A stretch of 64,000 bases of DNA from Paraburkholderia sp. BL23I1N1 (lineage in GTDB: Bacteria > Pseudomonadota > Gammaproteobacteria > Burkholderiales > Burkholderiaceae), in the NCBI RefSeq assembly GCF_003610295.1, contig NZ_RAPV01000001.1:4464001-4528000 (forward strand), in the 5' to 3' direction. Numbering within the stretch: position 1 is the stretch's first letter; every line of letters begins with the position of its first letter. The position numbers and the translations under genes were made by a program. The notes under the pieces were generated by a model. That model searched no databases. It had not been told where the DNA came from and worked only from the letters and a program-made list of their open reading frames with translations. Of the stretch, positions 42,418 through 51,224 are shown piece after piece.

Positions 42418-44373
42418 ATGGCAGAGCCGTTCGACCTTTCCCGCCGCAAAGCCCTGAAACTACTCGCCGGTGCGCCGATGCTGCCGTTAGGCGGTCTCGC
42501 GACGGCATCGATGCTGACCGCGTGCGGAGGCGGTGGCGACGACCTGAGGACACCGGTCAAGCCGGTGGCCAATTTCGTCTCGGCGGCATTTAGCGGCATG
42601 GCCGCGCCGACGCTGGCAGACCCCGCCGCGATGGCGAAAACCACGGTCGGCTCGACCCTTTCGGTGCAACTGAGCGACGGCAGCCGCCGCACGTTCAAGC
42701 TCGCCTACCAGCCGTTCTTCGTCACCGGCGATACGGTGCCGAACATCACGGGCGGGACGATCCTGGCGGGCGGCTACTTCGACATCAACAATCAGCCGAT
42801 CATCGATAGATCCGTTGCGGGTAAGGAGCGCCAGTTCTATTCGGATTGTCCGGACGGCAGCTCGCTGATCCGCCTCGACAAGCCCGCGGTGAAGGGGCTC
42901 AAGGGCAATGCGGTATTTGCCGTCGTGCAGTTCGAGTACGCGACGCGCGATCAGAGTCTGGCCTCGATGTATGGCCAGTTGCCCTCGCCGATCGCCGTGC
43001 TCACGCTCGATCAGGACCCGGCCACCGGCAAGCTCACGCTGGTGGGGTACCACAACGTCGATACGTCGAAGGCACATGGTTTGTGGATCACGTGCGGCGC
43101 GAGCCTCTCGCCGTGGAATACGCATCTGTCGAGTGAAGAGTACGAGCCGGACGCCGTGACGATTGCGACCAATAGCCAGTTCAAGGGCTTCAGCCGCAGC
43201 CTGTTCGGCAACGAAACCACGGCCAATCCCTATCACTATGGTCATCTGCCGGAAGTGACGGTCAATTCCGACGGCACCGGCACGATCAAAAAGCACTACT
43301 GCCTCGGCCGCATCTCGCACGAACTGATTCAGGTGATGCCTGACAAGCGCACCGTGCTGATGGGCGACGACGCCACCAACGGCGGCCTCTTCATGTTCAT
43401 CGCCGATCGCGAGGCCGATCTGTCGGCGGGGACGCTGTATGTCGCGAAGTGGACGCAGGTGTCGGCGAGCGGCACGGGCGCGGCGACGCTCTCATGGATC
43501 AATCTGGGGCACGCGACCAGCGACGAAATCGAGGCGCTTGCCAACCAGTTGCGCGCGAGCGACATCATGGACGTCGCGACCAAAGACCCCGCCGATCCGA
43601 CCTACACGAAGATCAACTACAACGGCACCTTCAACTGGGTTCGCGTCAAACCGGGCATGACCAAGGCCGCGACCTTCCTCGAAACGCATCGCTATGCAGC
43701 GTTGACGGGCGGCAGCATGGGTTTCACGAAGCTCGAAGGCACGACGTTCAATGCGAAGGACAAGGTGCTGTATTCGGCGATGTCACGCATCGAAAAATCG
43801 ATGGTGCGAGGGCACGCCGCCTCGACCGACGTCGCCGTCGACAAGGCCATCAACGCCGGGGCGGTCTACGCGCTCAACATGAAGGGCGGCCAGCGCGACC
43901 GCGGCGGCAACGCCATCAACAGCGACTGGGTGCCGGTGGACATGGCCGCACCCGCGGCGCTGGTCGGCGAGGATCTGGCGTCCGCCGACGCGCTCGGCAA
44001 CACGGCGAATCCGGAGCGCATTGCGAATCCGGATAACCTGAAGTTCTCGGAGAAACTGCGCACGCTGTTTATCGGCGAAGACAGCGGCATGCACGTCAAC
44101 AATTTTCTGTGGGCTTACAACGTCGACACGAAGACGCTCGCACGTGTGCTGTCGTGTCCCGCGGGCGCGGAGTCGACGGGTTTGCACGCGGTCGACGAAA
44201 TCAATGGCTGGACATACGTGATGAGCAACTTCCAGCATGTCGGCGATTGGGAAAGTCCGTTGCACGACAAGGTTCAATCGACGCTCGATCCGCTCGTGCG
44301 GGCGAACTATAAAGACCGCTTCGGTGCGACGGTGGGATATCTGACGGCGGACCCGGCGGGGATCAAGCTGTAG
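42418..44373 (+). CDS. PhoX-family phosphatase (DUF839), Tat-exported
   Basis: The 651-residue protein has a twin-arginine signal (SRRKALKLLAGAPMLPLGGLATASMLTAC) that may also be a lipoprotein signal. The rest is the PhoX/DUF839 beta-propeller. Recognisable segments are YEPDAVTIATNSQFKGFSRS, HLPEVTVNSDGTGTIKKHYCLGRISHELIQV and EDSGMHVNNFLWAYNV. PhoX enzymes are calcium/iron phosphatases of the periplasm or surface active on phosphomonoesters; the metal ligands were not checked one by one. It is monocistronic and usually phosphate-regulated, though I did not find a clear Pho box. Confidence 0.88.
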   Translation: MAEPFDLSRRKALKLLAGAPMLPLGGLATASMLTACGGGGDDLRTPVKPVANFVSAAFSGMAAPTLADPAAMAKTTVGSTLSVQLSDGSRRTFKLAYQPFFVTGDTVPNITGGTILAGGYFDINNQPIIDRSVAGKERQFYSDCPDGSSLIRLDKPAVKGLKGNAVFAVVQFEYATRDQSLASMYGQLPSPIAVLTLDQDPATGKLTLVGYHNVDTSKAHGLWITCGASLSPWNTHLSSEEYEPDAVTIATNSQFKGFSRSLFGNETTANPYHYGHLPEVTVNSDGTGTIKKHYCLGRISHELIQVMPDKRTVLMGDDATNGGLFMFIADREADLSAGTLYVAKWTQVSASGTGAATLSWINLGHATSDEIEALANQLRASDIMDVATKDPADPTYTKINYNGTFNWVRVKPGMTKAATFLETHRYAALTGGSMGFTKLEGTTFNAKDKVLYSAMSRIEKSMVRGHAASTDVAVDKAINAGAVYALNMKGGQRDRGGNAINSDWVPVDMAAPAALVGEDLASADALGNTANPERIANPDNLKFSEKLRTLFIGEDSGMHVNNFLWAYNVDTKTLARVLSCPAGAESTGLHAVDEINGWTYVMSNFQHVGDWESPLHDKVQSTLDPLVRANYKDRFGATVGYLTADPAGIKL

Positions 44374-44472
44374 GGGCGGGGGTGGGGCGATAGGCCCAGC
44401 ATAGGCCATCTGGCTGAGGCGCCAGCAAGGGGGATTCTCGCGATAATTTGCGGTTTCCCCCGCGGCTGGCGT

Positions 44473-45063
44473 ATGAAGTGGATTTCAATTTTGCGGCAAG
44501 GTCATATCGACGTGGCAAGCGTCCGTTATGGCTTGTCGCACCTGCTCGCCAGCACGTTCACGCTTGCCATTCCCGCTTCTGCGAAGTTTCCTGCCGCGAC
44601 GGCGACCGTCCATGTCGAATACGCGTCTCATTGCGTGTCGTTCGGGCCAAGGCCCGGTGAGCGGTTGGATTTCGACGTGCTTGGTAATGAGCGCAGGATT
44701 CCCGACCACCGGCACGTCGCTCGCGCATTCTGCTTTGACAGACATCATTGGTCGCTCGGACTTCCGGCAATCGTTGCGTAGTTGGGCGCGCGGCATTGCT
44801 ACTTCACAGGCTATTCGAACTGGCTCGTGATCGAAGGCATTACGCATCTCGGCGAGCCCGTCGAATATGAAGTGTTTTTTCGCCTGCGCCGGGCGGGAGC
44901 GAGTGTATTGCGGCTTGTCATTGAGAGCGCCTACGTGCGCGACGTCAGCAAGGCAAGGGCGGGAATTCCACGTAACCGGCGGAGTATCGTGCGGTTTCGC
45001 GTGATGGCGGCAAAAATATTGAGGGGCGAGGCGATCCGCGATCCGAATCTCCGCCACGCTTAA
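44473..45063 (+). pseudogene. conserved hypothetical protein interrupted by an amber codon
   Basis: Two halves in one frame form a 196-codon gene. The first reads MKWISILRQGHIDVASVRYGLSHLLASTFTLAIP to LGLPAIVA. A TAG at 44779-44781 follows, then the frame goes on LGARHCYFTGYSNWLVIEGI, EVFFRLRRAGASVLRLVIESAYVRDV to the stop at 45063. The continuous family pattern over the TAG shows one original gene. The family is known from Burkholderia and mobile regions, with no assigned function. Confidence 0.65.
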
Positions 45064-45089
45064 CCGGGGACCTTGCGCCAGAAATAGGT

Positions 45090-45222
45090 GAGGCCCCACG
45101 TGGGGGCCTCATAACTCGCGGGTGCGCTTGATCGGTATGACCCGACGTAACCAGCACGGCTGGACCCTGTTTGACCAGGAGGCAGATAGACGCCCTTGCG
45201 GGCCCCGAAAAATCCATCTGCC
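45090..45222 (-). ncRNA. structured intergenic region, candidate RNA
   Basis: Read on the minus strand, the region starts just after TATAAT (45226-45231). It folds into GGCAGAT...ATCTGCC (45216-45222 with 45181-45187) enclosing GCCC-gcaa-GGGC, then CCAGC-cgt-GCTGG, CGGGT...ACCCG, and a final 8-bp stem GAGGCCCC/GGGGCCTC (45090-45110). No good -35 is visible and the final stem lacks a clean T run. No gene follows on this strand. I could not assign an RNA family. Confidence 0.35.
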
Positions 45223-45302
45223 GCAATTATAACGCGTAAAGCACTGGCCCCCTATCTCCCAATCGGCCATTTTCCTGCCCGGCTTCGCGCCGGCCAGCCG
45301 CC

Positions 45303-45737
45303 TCAACTCCGCTTGCAGAAAATCGCGGTCACGAGCGGCGCCACCCGATGGACGATTGCCGTGCTACCGGCCTCGGTGATCGCGCTCTGGACCTTCGATT
45401 CGCTGCCGAACACCACGACGCCATAGGCGGAGCGGGCCACCGGTTCACCGTCGCCGACGCGAAACATCGGGTCATCTTTTTCGTAGCCGACCACCGCGAA
45501 GACGTGAAAGCCGAATGCGGTCAGGTCGGCGCCTTGCGTCGGCGAAAACGCATTGATGGAGTTGCTTTCGACCCGCGTCGGTTTCGGGTCGATCAATTGT
45601 TGCTGGGCGAGGTCGGCGATGAACTGATGACCGCTTTCATTGCAGATCAGCGGCGCGTCGAGCGCGGCGGCGTGGCTGGCGAGCGGCAGCGCCGTGATGG
45701 TCAGAGCAAGGAGTACAGAAGAAAACAAGCATTTCAT
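45303..45737 (-). CDS. periplasmic conserved hypothetical protein
   Basis: The 144-residue precursor has a signal peptide (MKCLFSSVLLALTITALPLASHA-AALDAP). The mature protein is about 120 residues, with cysteines at PLICNESG and the C-terminal IFCKRS that may form a disulfide. The segment GFHVFAVVGYEKDDPMFRVGDGEPVARSAYGVVVFGSESKVQ is typical of a small Burkholderia family of unknown role. It is divergent from the lipid operon to its right. Confidence 0.7.
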   Translation of the reverse strand: MKCLFSSVLLALTITALPLASHAAALDAPLICNESGHQFIADLAQQQLIDPKPTRVESNSINAFSPTQGADLTAFGFHVFAVVGYEKDDPMFRVGDGEPVARSAYGVVVFGSESKVQSAITEAGSTAIVHRVAPLVTAIFCKRS

Positions 45738-45919
45738 AGGCGTGAATGGCGACCCGCGTTCGATGTAGTGTGCTCGCAACGGGAGGCGGCCAGGTGGAGC
45801 GACCCGAAAAACGTTGCGCATCGAAGTGATTCGTCTTGACAGGCGCAACTGGATTCGCACTTTAACGTGATTTGGCCGATCTTGCGCGGCGCCTGGCACG
45901 CAGCGGCATCAAAGGGGTC

Positions 45920-45936
45920 CTTAAGAAAACGTTAAG
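45920..45936 (+). promoter_or_regulatory. PmrA/QseB-like box upstream of the lipid head-group operon
   Basis: CTTAAG-AAAAC-GTTAAG fits the PmrA-type consensus YTTAAK-N5-YTTAAK except for one G. A TATATAT stretch at 45963-45969 may be the -10 region of the operon. The spacing is longer than in the best-known PmrA promoters, so this is tentative. Confidence 0.4.
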
Positions 45937-45978
45937 GAATGAGGCACGTTTTCACGATCCCGTATATATTTCCGGGTT

Positions 45979-46674
45979 ATGAATTCCCTTCCAAAAATTC
46001 CATTGAATGTTCCGGCCCCTAGAACGTGGGACGCTAGGCTTGCCCGTCGGCTGGTCACGCCGCTCGTTAATACGTGGGTTACGCCGAATCATCTGACCAC
46101 GCTGCGCCTGCTGATTGGTGTGGCTGGCGCACTGTGTCTCGCGCATGGCGGATTTGCCTGGACCAATGCGGGCGCCTTGCTGATCGTACTGTCGAACTTC
46201 GTCGATCACACGGATGGCGAACTCGCGCGCATCGGCGGAAAGTCGAGCCGGATCGGTCATTTTTACGATCTGGCGTGTGACGCGCTCGTCACCATCATGT
46301 TGTTCGTCGGCATGGGGATCGGTACGGCGCATATCGGCTCAATGAACGTTGCACCCGGATGGCTCGGTGCCGTGGCGGGCGTGGCGGTCGCATTGATTTT
46401 CTTCCTGCGCATGCGGATCGAGGAGTTGGCGGGCAAGGCGGGCACGAAGCAGGCGTCGGTCGGCGGGTTCGAAACCGAAGACGTGCTGTATCTGCTGCCC
46501 ATCGTCACGCTGACGAGCGTCGTCATGCCGTTCGTCGTGGTGGCGTCGATTGGTGCGCCGCTCTTTGCCGTCTGGGTCGTGGTCGATTACTGGCGCATCG
46601 CGCGTCGCGCCGCACATTCGGCGGCCGCCTCCGCCAAGGCCTCTGAAACCAGCCAAATGTGGGCCAGCGAATGA
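45979..46674 (+). CDS. CDP-alcohol phosphatidyltransferase-family protein
   Basis: The 231-residue membrane enzyme has a complete CDP-alcohol phosphotransferase motif D-x2-DG-x2-AR-x8-G-x3-D-x3-D (DHTDGELARIGGKSSRIGHFYDLACD, split here as VDHTDGELAR and GHFYDLACD). Several hydrophobic helices follow. It would join a CDP-activated donor to an alcohol acceptor in the inner membrane. The last gene of the operon encodes a nucleotidyltransferase that could supply the CDP donor. The gene overlaps the next by ATGA. Confidence 0.88.
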   Translation: MNSLPKIPLNVPAPRTWDARLARRLVTPLVNTWVTPNHLTTLRLLIGVAGALCLAHGGFAWTNAGALLIVLSNFVDHTDGELARIGGKSSRIGHFYDLACDALVTIMLFVGMGIGTAHIGSMNVAPGWLGAVAGVAVALIFFLRMRIEELAGKAGTKQASVGGFETEDVLYLLPIVTLTSVVMPFVVVASIGAPLFAVWVVVDYWRIARRAAHSAAASAKASETSQMWASE

Positions 46675-47501
46675 GTATGCACGCCGAAGACGACGTGATC
46701 GCGCCAATCTCAGTTGAACGTTCGCCGGCCTCGTTGCCGGCCATGCAGACCGCGCCGGCATCGAATGCCGATCGCGCAGTGGCGAGCCGCACGCGGACAT
46801 TCGACACGCCGCGTCTTTCCAGGGATTTTGCCGATCAGGACGCGTTCCTGTATCTGGAAGATTTTCTCGCGCCCGAAGTCACCGCGCAGTTGGTCCAGAG
46901 TGCGCGCGGGCTTCTTGATGAAGTGAACCGCAACTATCTGCCGGGCCACAAGCAGGGCGGCAGCGTAAGCCGTCATACGATCGACCGGCTCGCACCGTTC
47001 ATCGCCGAGCTGTATCGATCGAAGGACCTGATCGGCTGGCTCGAGCAACTCAGCGGCGACAAGTTGCAGGTGTCGCCCGCGGACGATCCGCACGCGTATG
47101 CGCTGTACTACTACACGCGCGCTGGCGACCACATCGGCTGGCACTACGATACTTCGTACTATGACGGCCGCCGTTATACGCTGCTGCTCGGCGTGATCGA
47201 CGAATCGTCGTGCCGGCTCGATTACGAATTGCATACGCGCAATCCGGACGTGCCGGATCAGCCGGGCTCGGTTCAGATTCCGCCGGGCGGCCTGGTGTTT
47301 TTCGACGGCGACAAATTGCGTCATCGCATCACACCGGCGGGCGCCAACGAAATGCGCGTATCGCTGACTTTCGAATACGTCACCGATCCGAACATGCGGC
47401 CGTGGCGCCGTTTCATCTCGAACATGAAGGACGCGATCGCGTACTTCGGTTTTCGCCAGGTTTTCCGTCAGATGACGAAGCGCGGCAAGAGCAACGCATG
47501 A
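46671..47501 (+). CDS. 2-oxoglutarate/Fe(II)-dependent oxygenase
   Basis: The 276-residue protein has a disordered first 40 residues and then a double-stranded beta-helix. The facial triad is visible as H-x-D in HIGWHYDTSYYDG and the distal histidine in KLRHRITP. The 2OG-binding arginine is probably in EMRVSLTFEYV. It would hydroxylate or desaturate a substrate in the pathway of this operon. Overlap with both neighbours (ATGA at each junction) shows translational coupling. Confidence 0.85.
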   Translation: MSMHAEDDVIAPISVERSPASLPAMQTAPASNADRAVASRTRTFDTPRLSRDFADQDAFLYLEDFLAPEVTAQLVQSARGLLDEVNRNYLPGHKQGGSVSRHTIDRLAPFIAELYRSKDLIGWLEQLSGDKLQVSPADDPHAYALYYYTRAGDHIGWHYDTSYYDGRRYTLLLGVIDESSCRLDYELHTRNPDVPDQPGSVQIPPGGLVFFDGDKLRHRITPAGANEMRVSLTFEYVTDPNMRPWRRFISNMKDAIAYFGFRQVFRQMTKRGKSNA

Positions 47502-48517
47502 CACGCGCGGCCCTGATTTTGCTGTCGATCGGGACAGCGCTTTTTGTCGGCCTGCTCACGTGGCAGGGCTTTGGCTCCGTGGCCTCGGCGCTGGCCGCGG
47601 CAGGCTGGGGGCTCGTGCTGGCTGCGGCGTTTCACCTCGTGCCGCTGGTGCTCGACGCCGGTGCGATCTCGGTGCTGTTCCAGCGCCCGCGCGACGGCGT
47701 GCATCACGACGCGACGCTGCGCGACGCCTTGTTCGCGCGCTGGATCGGCGAATCGGTGAATAGCCTGTTGCCGGCCGGCCAGATCGGCGGCCCCGTGGTG
47801 ATGGTGCGGCAATTGTCCCAGCGCGGGATGCGCATGCGTGACGCGGCGGCCGCGATTACCGTCAGCACCACGATGCAGGCGCTCGCGCAAATCGTTTTCG
47901 CGCTGCTCGGGCTGCTGCTGTTCGGCGCCTATGCCGCGCACGGCGCGCTTCACGATCTGCGAACCGCCACGCTCATTGCAACCGGCGTGCTGGGCGCGCT
48001 GATCGCGGGCTTCTATTACGCGCAGCGGCGCGGCCTGTTTGGCCGTCTGCTGGGCGTGGTCTCCAAGGTGTTCGGCAAGCGCGACTGGTCGTCGCTGATG
48101 ACGCGCGCCGAAGCCGTCGACGCCGCTGTGCAGGCGATATACCGCGAGCGCGGCCGCGTCGCGGCGAGCTTCGCCCTGAGTCTGGTGGGCTGGGTCGTCG
48201 GCACGGTCGAGGTGTGGCTCGCGCTGCGCTTTCTCGGCCATCCGGTCGGCTGGGTCGACGCACTCCTGCTCGAAAGTCTCGGGCAGGCGATTCGTGGCGC
48301 GGCGTTCATGATCCCGGGCTCGCTCGGCGTACAGGAAGGCGGTTATCTCCTGCTCGCGCCGCTCGTGGGTCTGCCGCCGGATGCGGCGCTGGCGTTGTCG
48401 CTCGCCAAGCGCGCACGTGAAATCCTGCTAGGTTTGCCCGGACTCCTGGTTTTGCACTTCAGCGAACGAAGCTGGCAACGGCGGCGCGCCACGGCGCGCG
48501 TGCCGGTTGTCGATTAA
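47498..48517 (+). CDS. flippase-like membrane protein (lysylphosphatidylglycerol-synthase TM / HpnL-like)
   Basis: The 339-residue integral membrane protein with seven to eight predicted helices belongs to the UPF0104/LPG synthase TM family that includes HpnL and the flippase half of MprF. It has characteristic segments (ARWIGESVNSLLPAGQIGGPVVMVR and LGQAIRGAAFMIPGSLGVQEGGYLLLAPLVGL). Family members move lipids or bind lipid carriers. In this operon it may translocate the finished modified lipid. Confidence 0.83.
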   Translation: MTRAALILLSIGTALFVGLLTWQGFGSVASALAAAGWGLVLAAAFHLVPLVLDAGAISVLFQRPRDGVHHDATLRDALFARWIGESVNSLLPAGQIGGPVVMVRQLSQRGMRMRDAAAAITVSTTMQALAQIVFALLGLLLFGAYAAHGALHDLRTATLIATGVLGALIAGFYYAQRRGLFGRLLGVVSKVFGKRDWSSLMTRAEAVDAAVQAIYRERGRVAASFALSLVGWVVGTVEVWLALRFLGHPVGWVDALLLESLGQAIRGAAFMIPGSLGVQEGGYLLLAPLVGLPPDAALALSLAKRAREILLGLPGLLVLHFSERSWQRRRATARVPVVD

Positions 48518-48545
48518 TCTCCGAATTTTTTCAAAAGGACTGCGC

Positions 48546-49310
48546 ATGCGCGCCATCATCCTCGCAGCGGGCCTCGGCCTGCGTCTCCAGCAACCGCCGC
48601 AAGCACAGTTCCCGAAGTGCCTGTTGCAGTTCGACGGTATGAGCCTGCTCGAACGGCATCTGCACATGCTTGAAACCGCCGGCGTGACAGACGTCGTGCT
48701 GGCGCTTGGTTTTCAGCCGGAATCGGTGCAGGCGGAACTCGAGCGGATCAACTGGCCGCATAAGGTGGACACCGTGCTGAACCCGCGTTACGACCTGGGC
48801 AGCGTGCTGACGGTGCACACGGTGGCCGAGGCGCTGACGCGCGGCGGCGATGTGCTGCTGATGGACGCCGACGTGCTTTACGACGAGCGCATTCTGAGCG
48901 CGCTGGTGGAAGGCGAGACGGTCAACCGTCTGTTGATCGACCGTGATTTCGAAGCCGGTGACGAGCCCGTCAAGCTGTGCTTGAAAGACGGCGTGCCGGT
49001 GGAATTGCGCAAGCAGCTCGCCGTCAATCTCGAGTACGACACCATCGGTGAATCGGTGGGATTCTTCCGCTTCCGCCAACAAACCGCGCAACGTTTTACG
49101 CAGATCGTCGCGGGCTACGTGGATAGCGGCCGGGCCAACATGCCGCACGAAGAAGCCGTGCGCGACCTGTTGCTGGAGCGCAGCCAGGTGTTCGACACGG
49201 CCGACGTGACCGGCTCGCCGTGGATCGAGATTGACTTCCCGAACGACGTCGCTCGCGCAAGCACCGAGATTCTGCCGCAGTTGCAACCGCTGGTCAGCGC
49301 ATCGCGCTAA
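48546..49310 (+). CDS. NTP-transferase (phosphocholine/phosphonate cytidylyltransferase-like)
   Basis: The 254-residue nucleotidyltransferase has the signature MRAIILAAGLGLRLQQ and PKCLLQFDGMSLLERHL. The metal-binding DADV is in DVLLMDADVLYDERI and the second acid in WIEIDFPNDVARA. The size and motifs match the LicC/PntC-like group that activates phosphocholine, phosphoethanolamine or phosphonates with CTP. It closes the four-gene operon after a 28-base gap and probably provides the CDP-linked head group used by the first gene product. Confidence 0.85.
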   Translation: MRAIILAAGLGLRLQQPPQAQFPKCLLQFDGMSLLERHLHMLETAGVTDVVLALGFQPESVQAELERINWPHKVDTVLNPRYDLGSVLTVHTVAEALTRGGDVLLMDADVLYDERILSALVEGETVNRLLIDRDFEAGDEPVKLCLKDGVPVELRKQLAVNLEYDTIGESVGFFRFRQQTAQRFTQIVAGYVDSGRANMPHEEAVRDLLLERSQVFDTADVTGSPWIEIDFPNDVARASTEILPQLQPLVSASR

Positions 49311-49574
49311 GTCTCGCGCCTGAATGGCGGCTGTATTGCATGTATGGGCCGGCTAATTGCCGGCTCACTATCGCGTCGTGTTTTCGCTGCTCTCCCGATC
49401 CTTTTTTCGTAGCTCGTTTGCTGCATCGTTGCGCGCTCAACTATTGGGCGCCGTATATCCGCGCGCGATTAACGTGAGTACGAGTTAGTACGAAAATGCT
49501 TCACTCAACAACATCCGTTGTCGTTGCGGTGCGATAATTGCCGCTTTACACCGGCGGCCTCGCAACCCGCCGTC

Positions 49575-50984
49575 ATGCCAATGCCTCTCGCTTTAGGCAC
49601 TTTCATCGTTCCGCTGATCGTCGCGTGCGCGATGTTCATGGAAAACGTGGACGGCACGGTCATCGTGACGTCGCTGCCCGTTCTGGCACGCGATCTCGGC
49701 CAGGACCCCATCACCCTCAAGCTCGCCGTGACGGCTTATGTCATCGGCCTCGGCGTGTTCATTCCCATTTGCGGCTGGGTCGCCGACCGCTTCGGTTCAC
49801 GCACGGTGTTCCGCACGGCAATCGGCATCTTCATGGCCGGTTCGCTGATGTGCGCGGCGTCCACGTCGCTCGGCACCTTCGTGGTTGCGCGCTTCGTGCA
49901 AGGCATCGGCGGCGCGATGATGGTGCCGGTGGGGCGCATCATCATTTTTCGCTCGGTGCCCAAGTCGGACTTCATACGCGCCGTCAACTATCTGACGGTG
50001 CCTGCGCTGCTCGGGCCGGTAGTGGGCCCGCCGCTCGGTGGGTTCATCACGACGTATCTGCATTGGCGTCTGATTTTCTTCATCAACATTCCAATCGGCC
50101 TGCTGGGTATCTGGCTTGCGAACAAGCACATTGCCAACGTGCGCGAACCCCATCCCGGCCGGCTCGACTGGACCGGTTTCGTGTTGTCGGCGAGCGGGGC
50201 GTCGCTATTCATGCTGGGGCTCTCGCTGGTAGGCGGCGAACTGGTGTCGAACACGGTATCGGTCAGCATGTGCGTGATCGGCGTGGTGTTGCTGGTGATC
50301 TACGTGCTGTATGCGAACCGCGTCGAGTTGCCGGTGCTCGATTTGCGGCTGTTGCGCATTCCGAGTTTTCACGCGAGCGTGGTGGGTGGCTCGCTGTTTC
50401 GTATCGGCCTCGGCGCCGTGCCGTTTCTGTTGCCGCTTGCGTTGCAGGAAGGTCTCGGTATGACGGCGTTCAAGTCGGGGTCGATCACCTGCGCGTCCGC
50501 GTTCGGCTCGATCTTCATGAAGGCGGCCGCATCGCGCATTCTCAGCCGCTTCGGTTTCCGCACCGTGCTGATGTTCAATGCCGGCTGCGCGGGTCTGGCC
50601 ATTGCCGTCTACGGTCTGTTCTTTCCCGGCACGCCGCATTGGCTGATCTGGTGTGTGGTGCTGTTCGGCGGCTTCTTCCCGTCGTTGCAATTCACCTCGT
50701 TGAATACCTTGGCCTATGCGGATATTCCGAGCCGCGACGTTGGCCGCGCGACGAGTGTCGCGAGTGTGATCCAGCAGATTTCGTTGGGGCTCGGCGTGAC
50801 GATCGCGGGCATCGTGCTGCAAATCTCGCATAACGTGCAGGGTCATTCGACCATTGTGTTCTCCGACTTCTGGCCGGCGTTCCTCGTGGTCGGTCTGTTC
50901 TCGTTCCTGTCGATTCCTGTGACCGCACGCTTGCCGCAAGGCGCCGGCGATGAAATCGCACGCGGCAGCAGAGGAAGTGCGTGA
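49575..50984 (+). CDS. MFS transporter, DHA2-like multidrug family
   Basis: The 469-residue protein has fourteen expected helices and the DHA2 motif ENVDGTVIVTSLPVLARDL near the N-terminus, GWVADRFGSRTVFRTA (motif A) and VPALLGPVVGPPLGGFITTYLHWRLIFFINIP (motif C with its G-x3-G-P-x3-G). It is a proton-driven exporter of drugs or toxic compounds. The start at 49575 was chosen; the upstream frame has only a TTG start. Confidence 0.9.
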   Translation: MPMPLALGTFIVPLIVACAMFMENVDGTVIVTSLPVLARDLGQDPITLKLAVTAYVIGLGVFIPICGWVADRFGSRTVFRTAIGIFMAGSLMCAASTSLGTFVVARFVQGIGGAMMVPVGRIIIFRSVPKSDFIRAVNYLTVPALLGPVVGPPLGGFITTYLHWRLIFFINIPIGLLGIWLANKHIANVREPHPGRLDWTGFVLSASGASLFMLGLSLVGGELVSNTVSVSMCVIGVVLLVIYVLYANRVELPVLDLRLLRIPSFHASVVGGSLFRIGLGAVPFLLPLALQEGLGMTAFKSGSITCASAFGSIFMKAAASRILSRFGFRTVLMFNAGCAGLAIAVYGLFFPGTPHWLIWCVVLFGGFFPSLQFTSLNTLAYADIPSRDVGRATSVASVIQQISLGLGVTIAGIVLQISHNVQGHSTIVFSDFWPAFLVVGLFSFLSIPVTARLPQGAGDEIARGSRGSA

Positions 50985-51224
50985 GCGCTTGTTTGCAAAC
51001 GCCTCGCAAACACGTCGCCGCGCGGCGTCGCAAGTCGAGAACATTTGCTGCAGATTTAAATGCGCTACCGACGGGATATTCATCCATATATAGCGAGGTA
51101 TTTTTGTGTGCTGCAACATGCACCATTTGCGTGCAACGACTTCGCAAATGCGGGACAGTCATGTTATAAGCCCAAGGCAGCTTTCATTATCGTCAGATGA
51201 AGAAGTCGTCCTGGGGGATATCCA

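Noticed and set aside
5859..45063. Genuine reassignment of TAG as a sense codon in this organism
   Set aside because: Intact genes here end normally with TAG (for example the CBS-BON gene at 757), so global recoding is excluded; only suppression remains possible.
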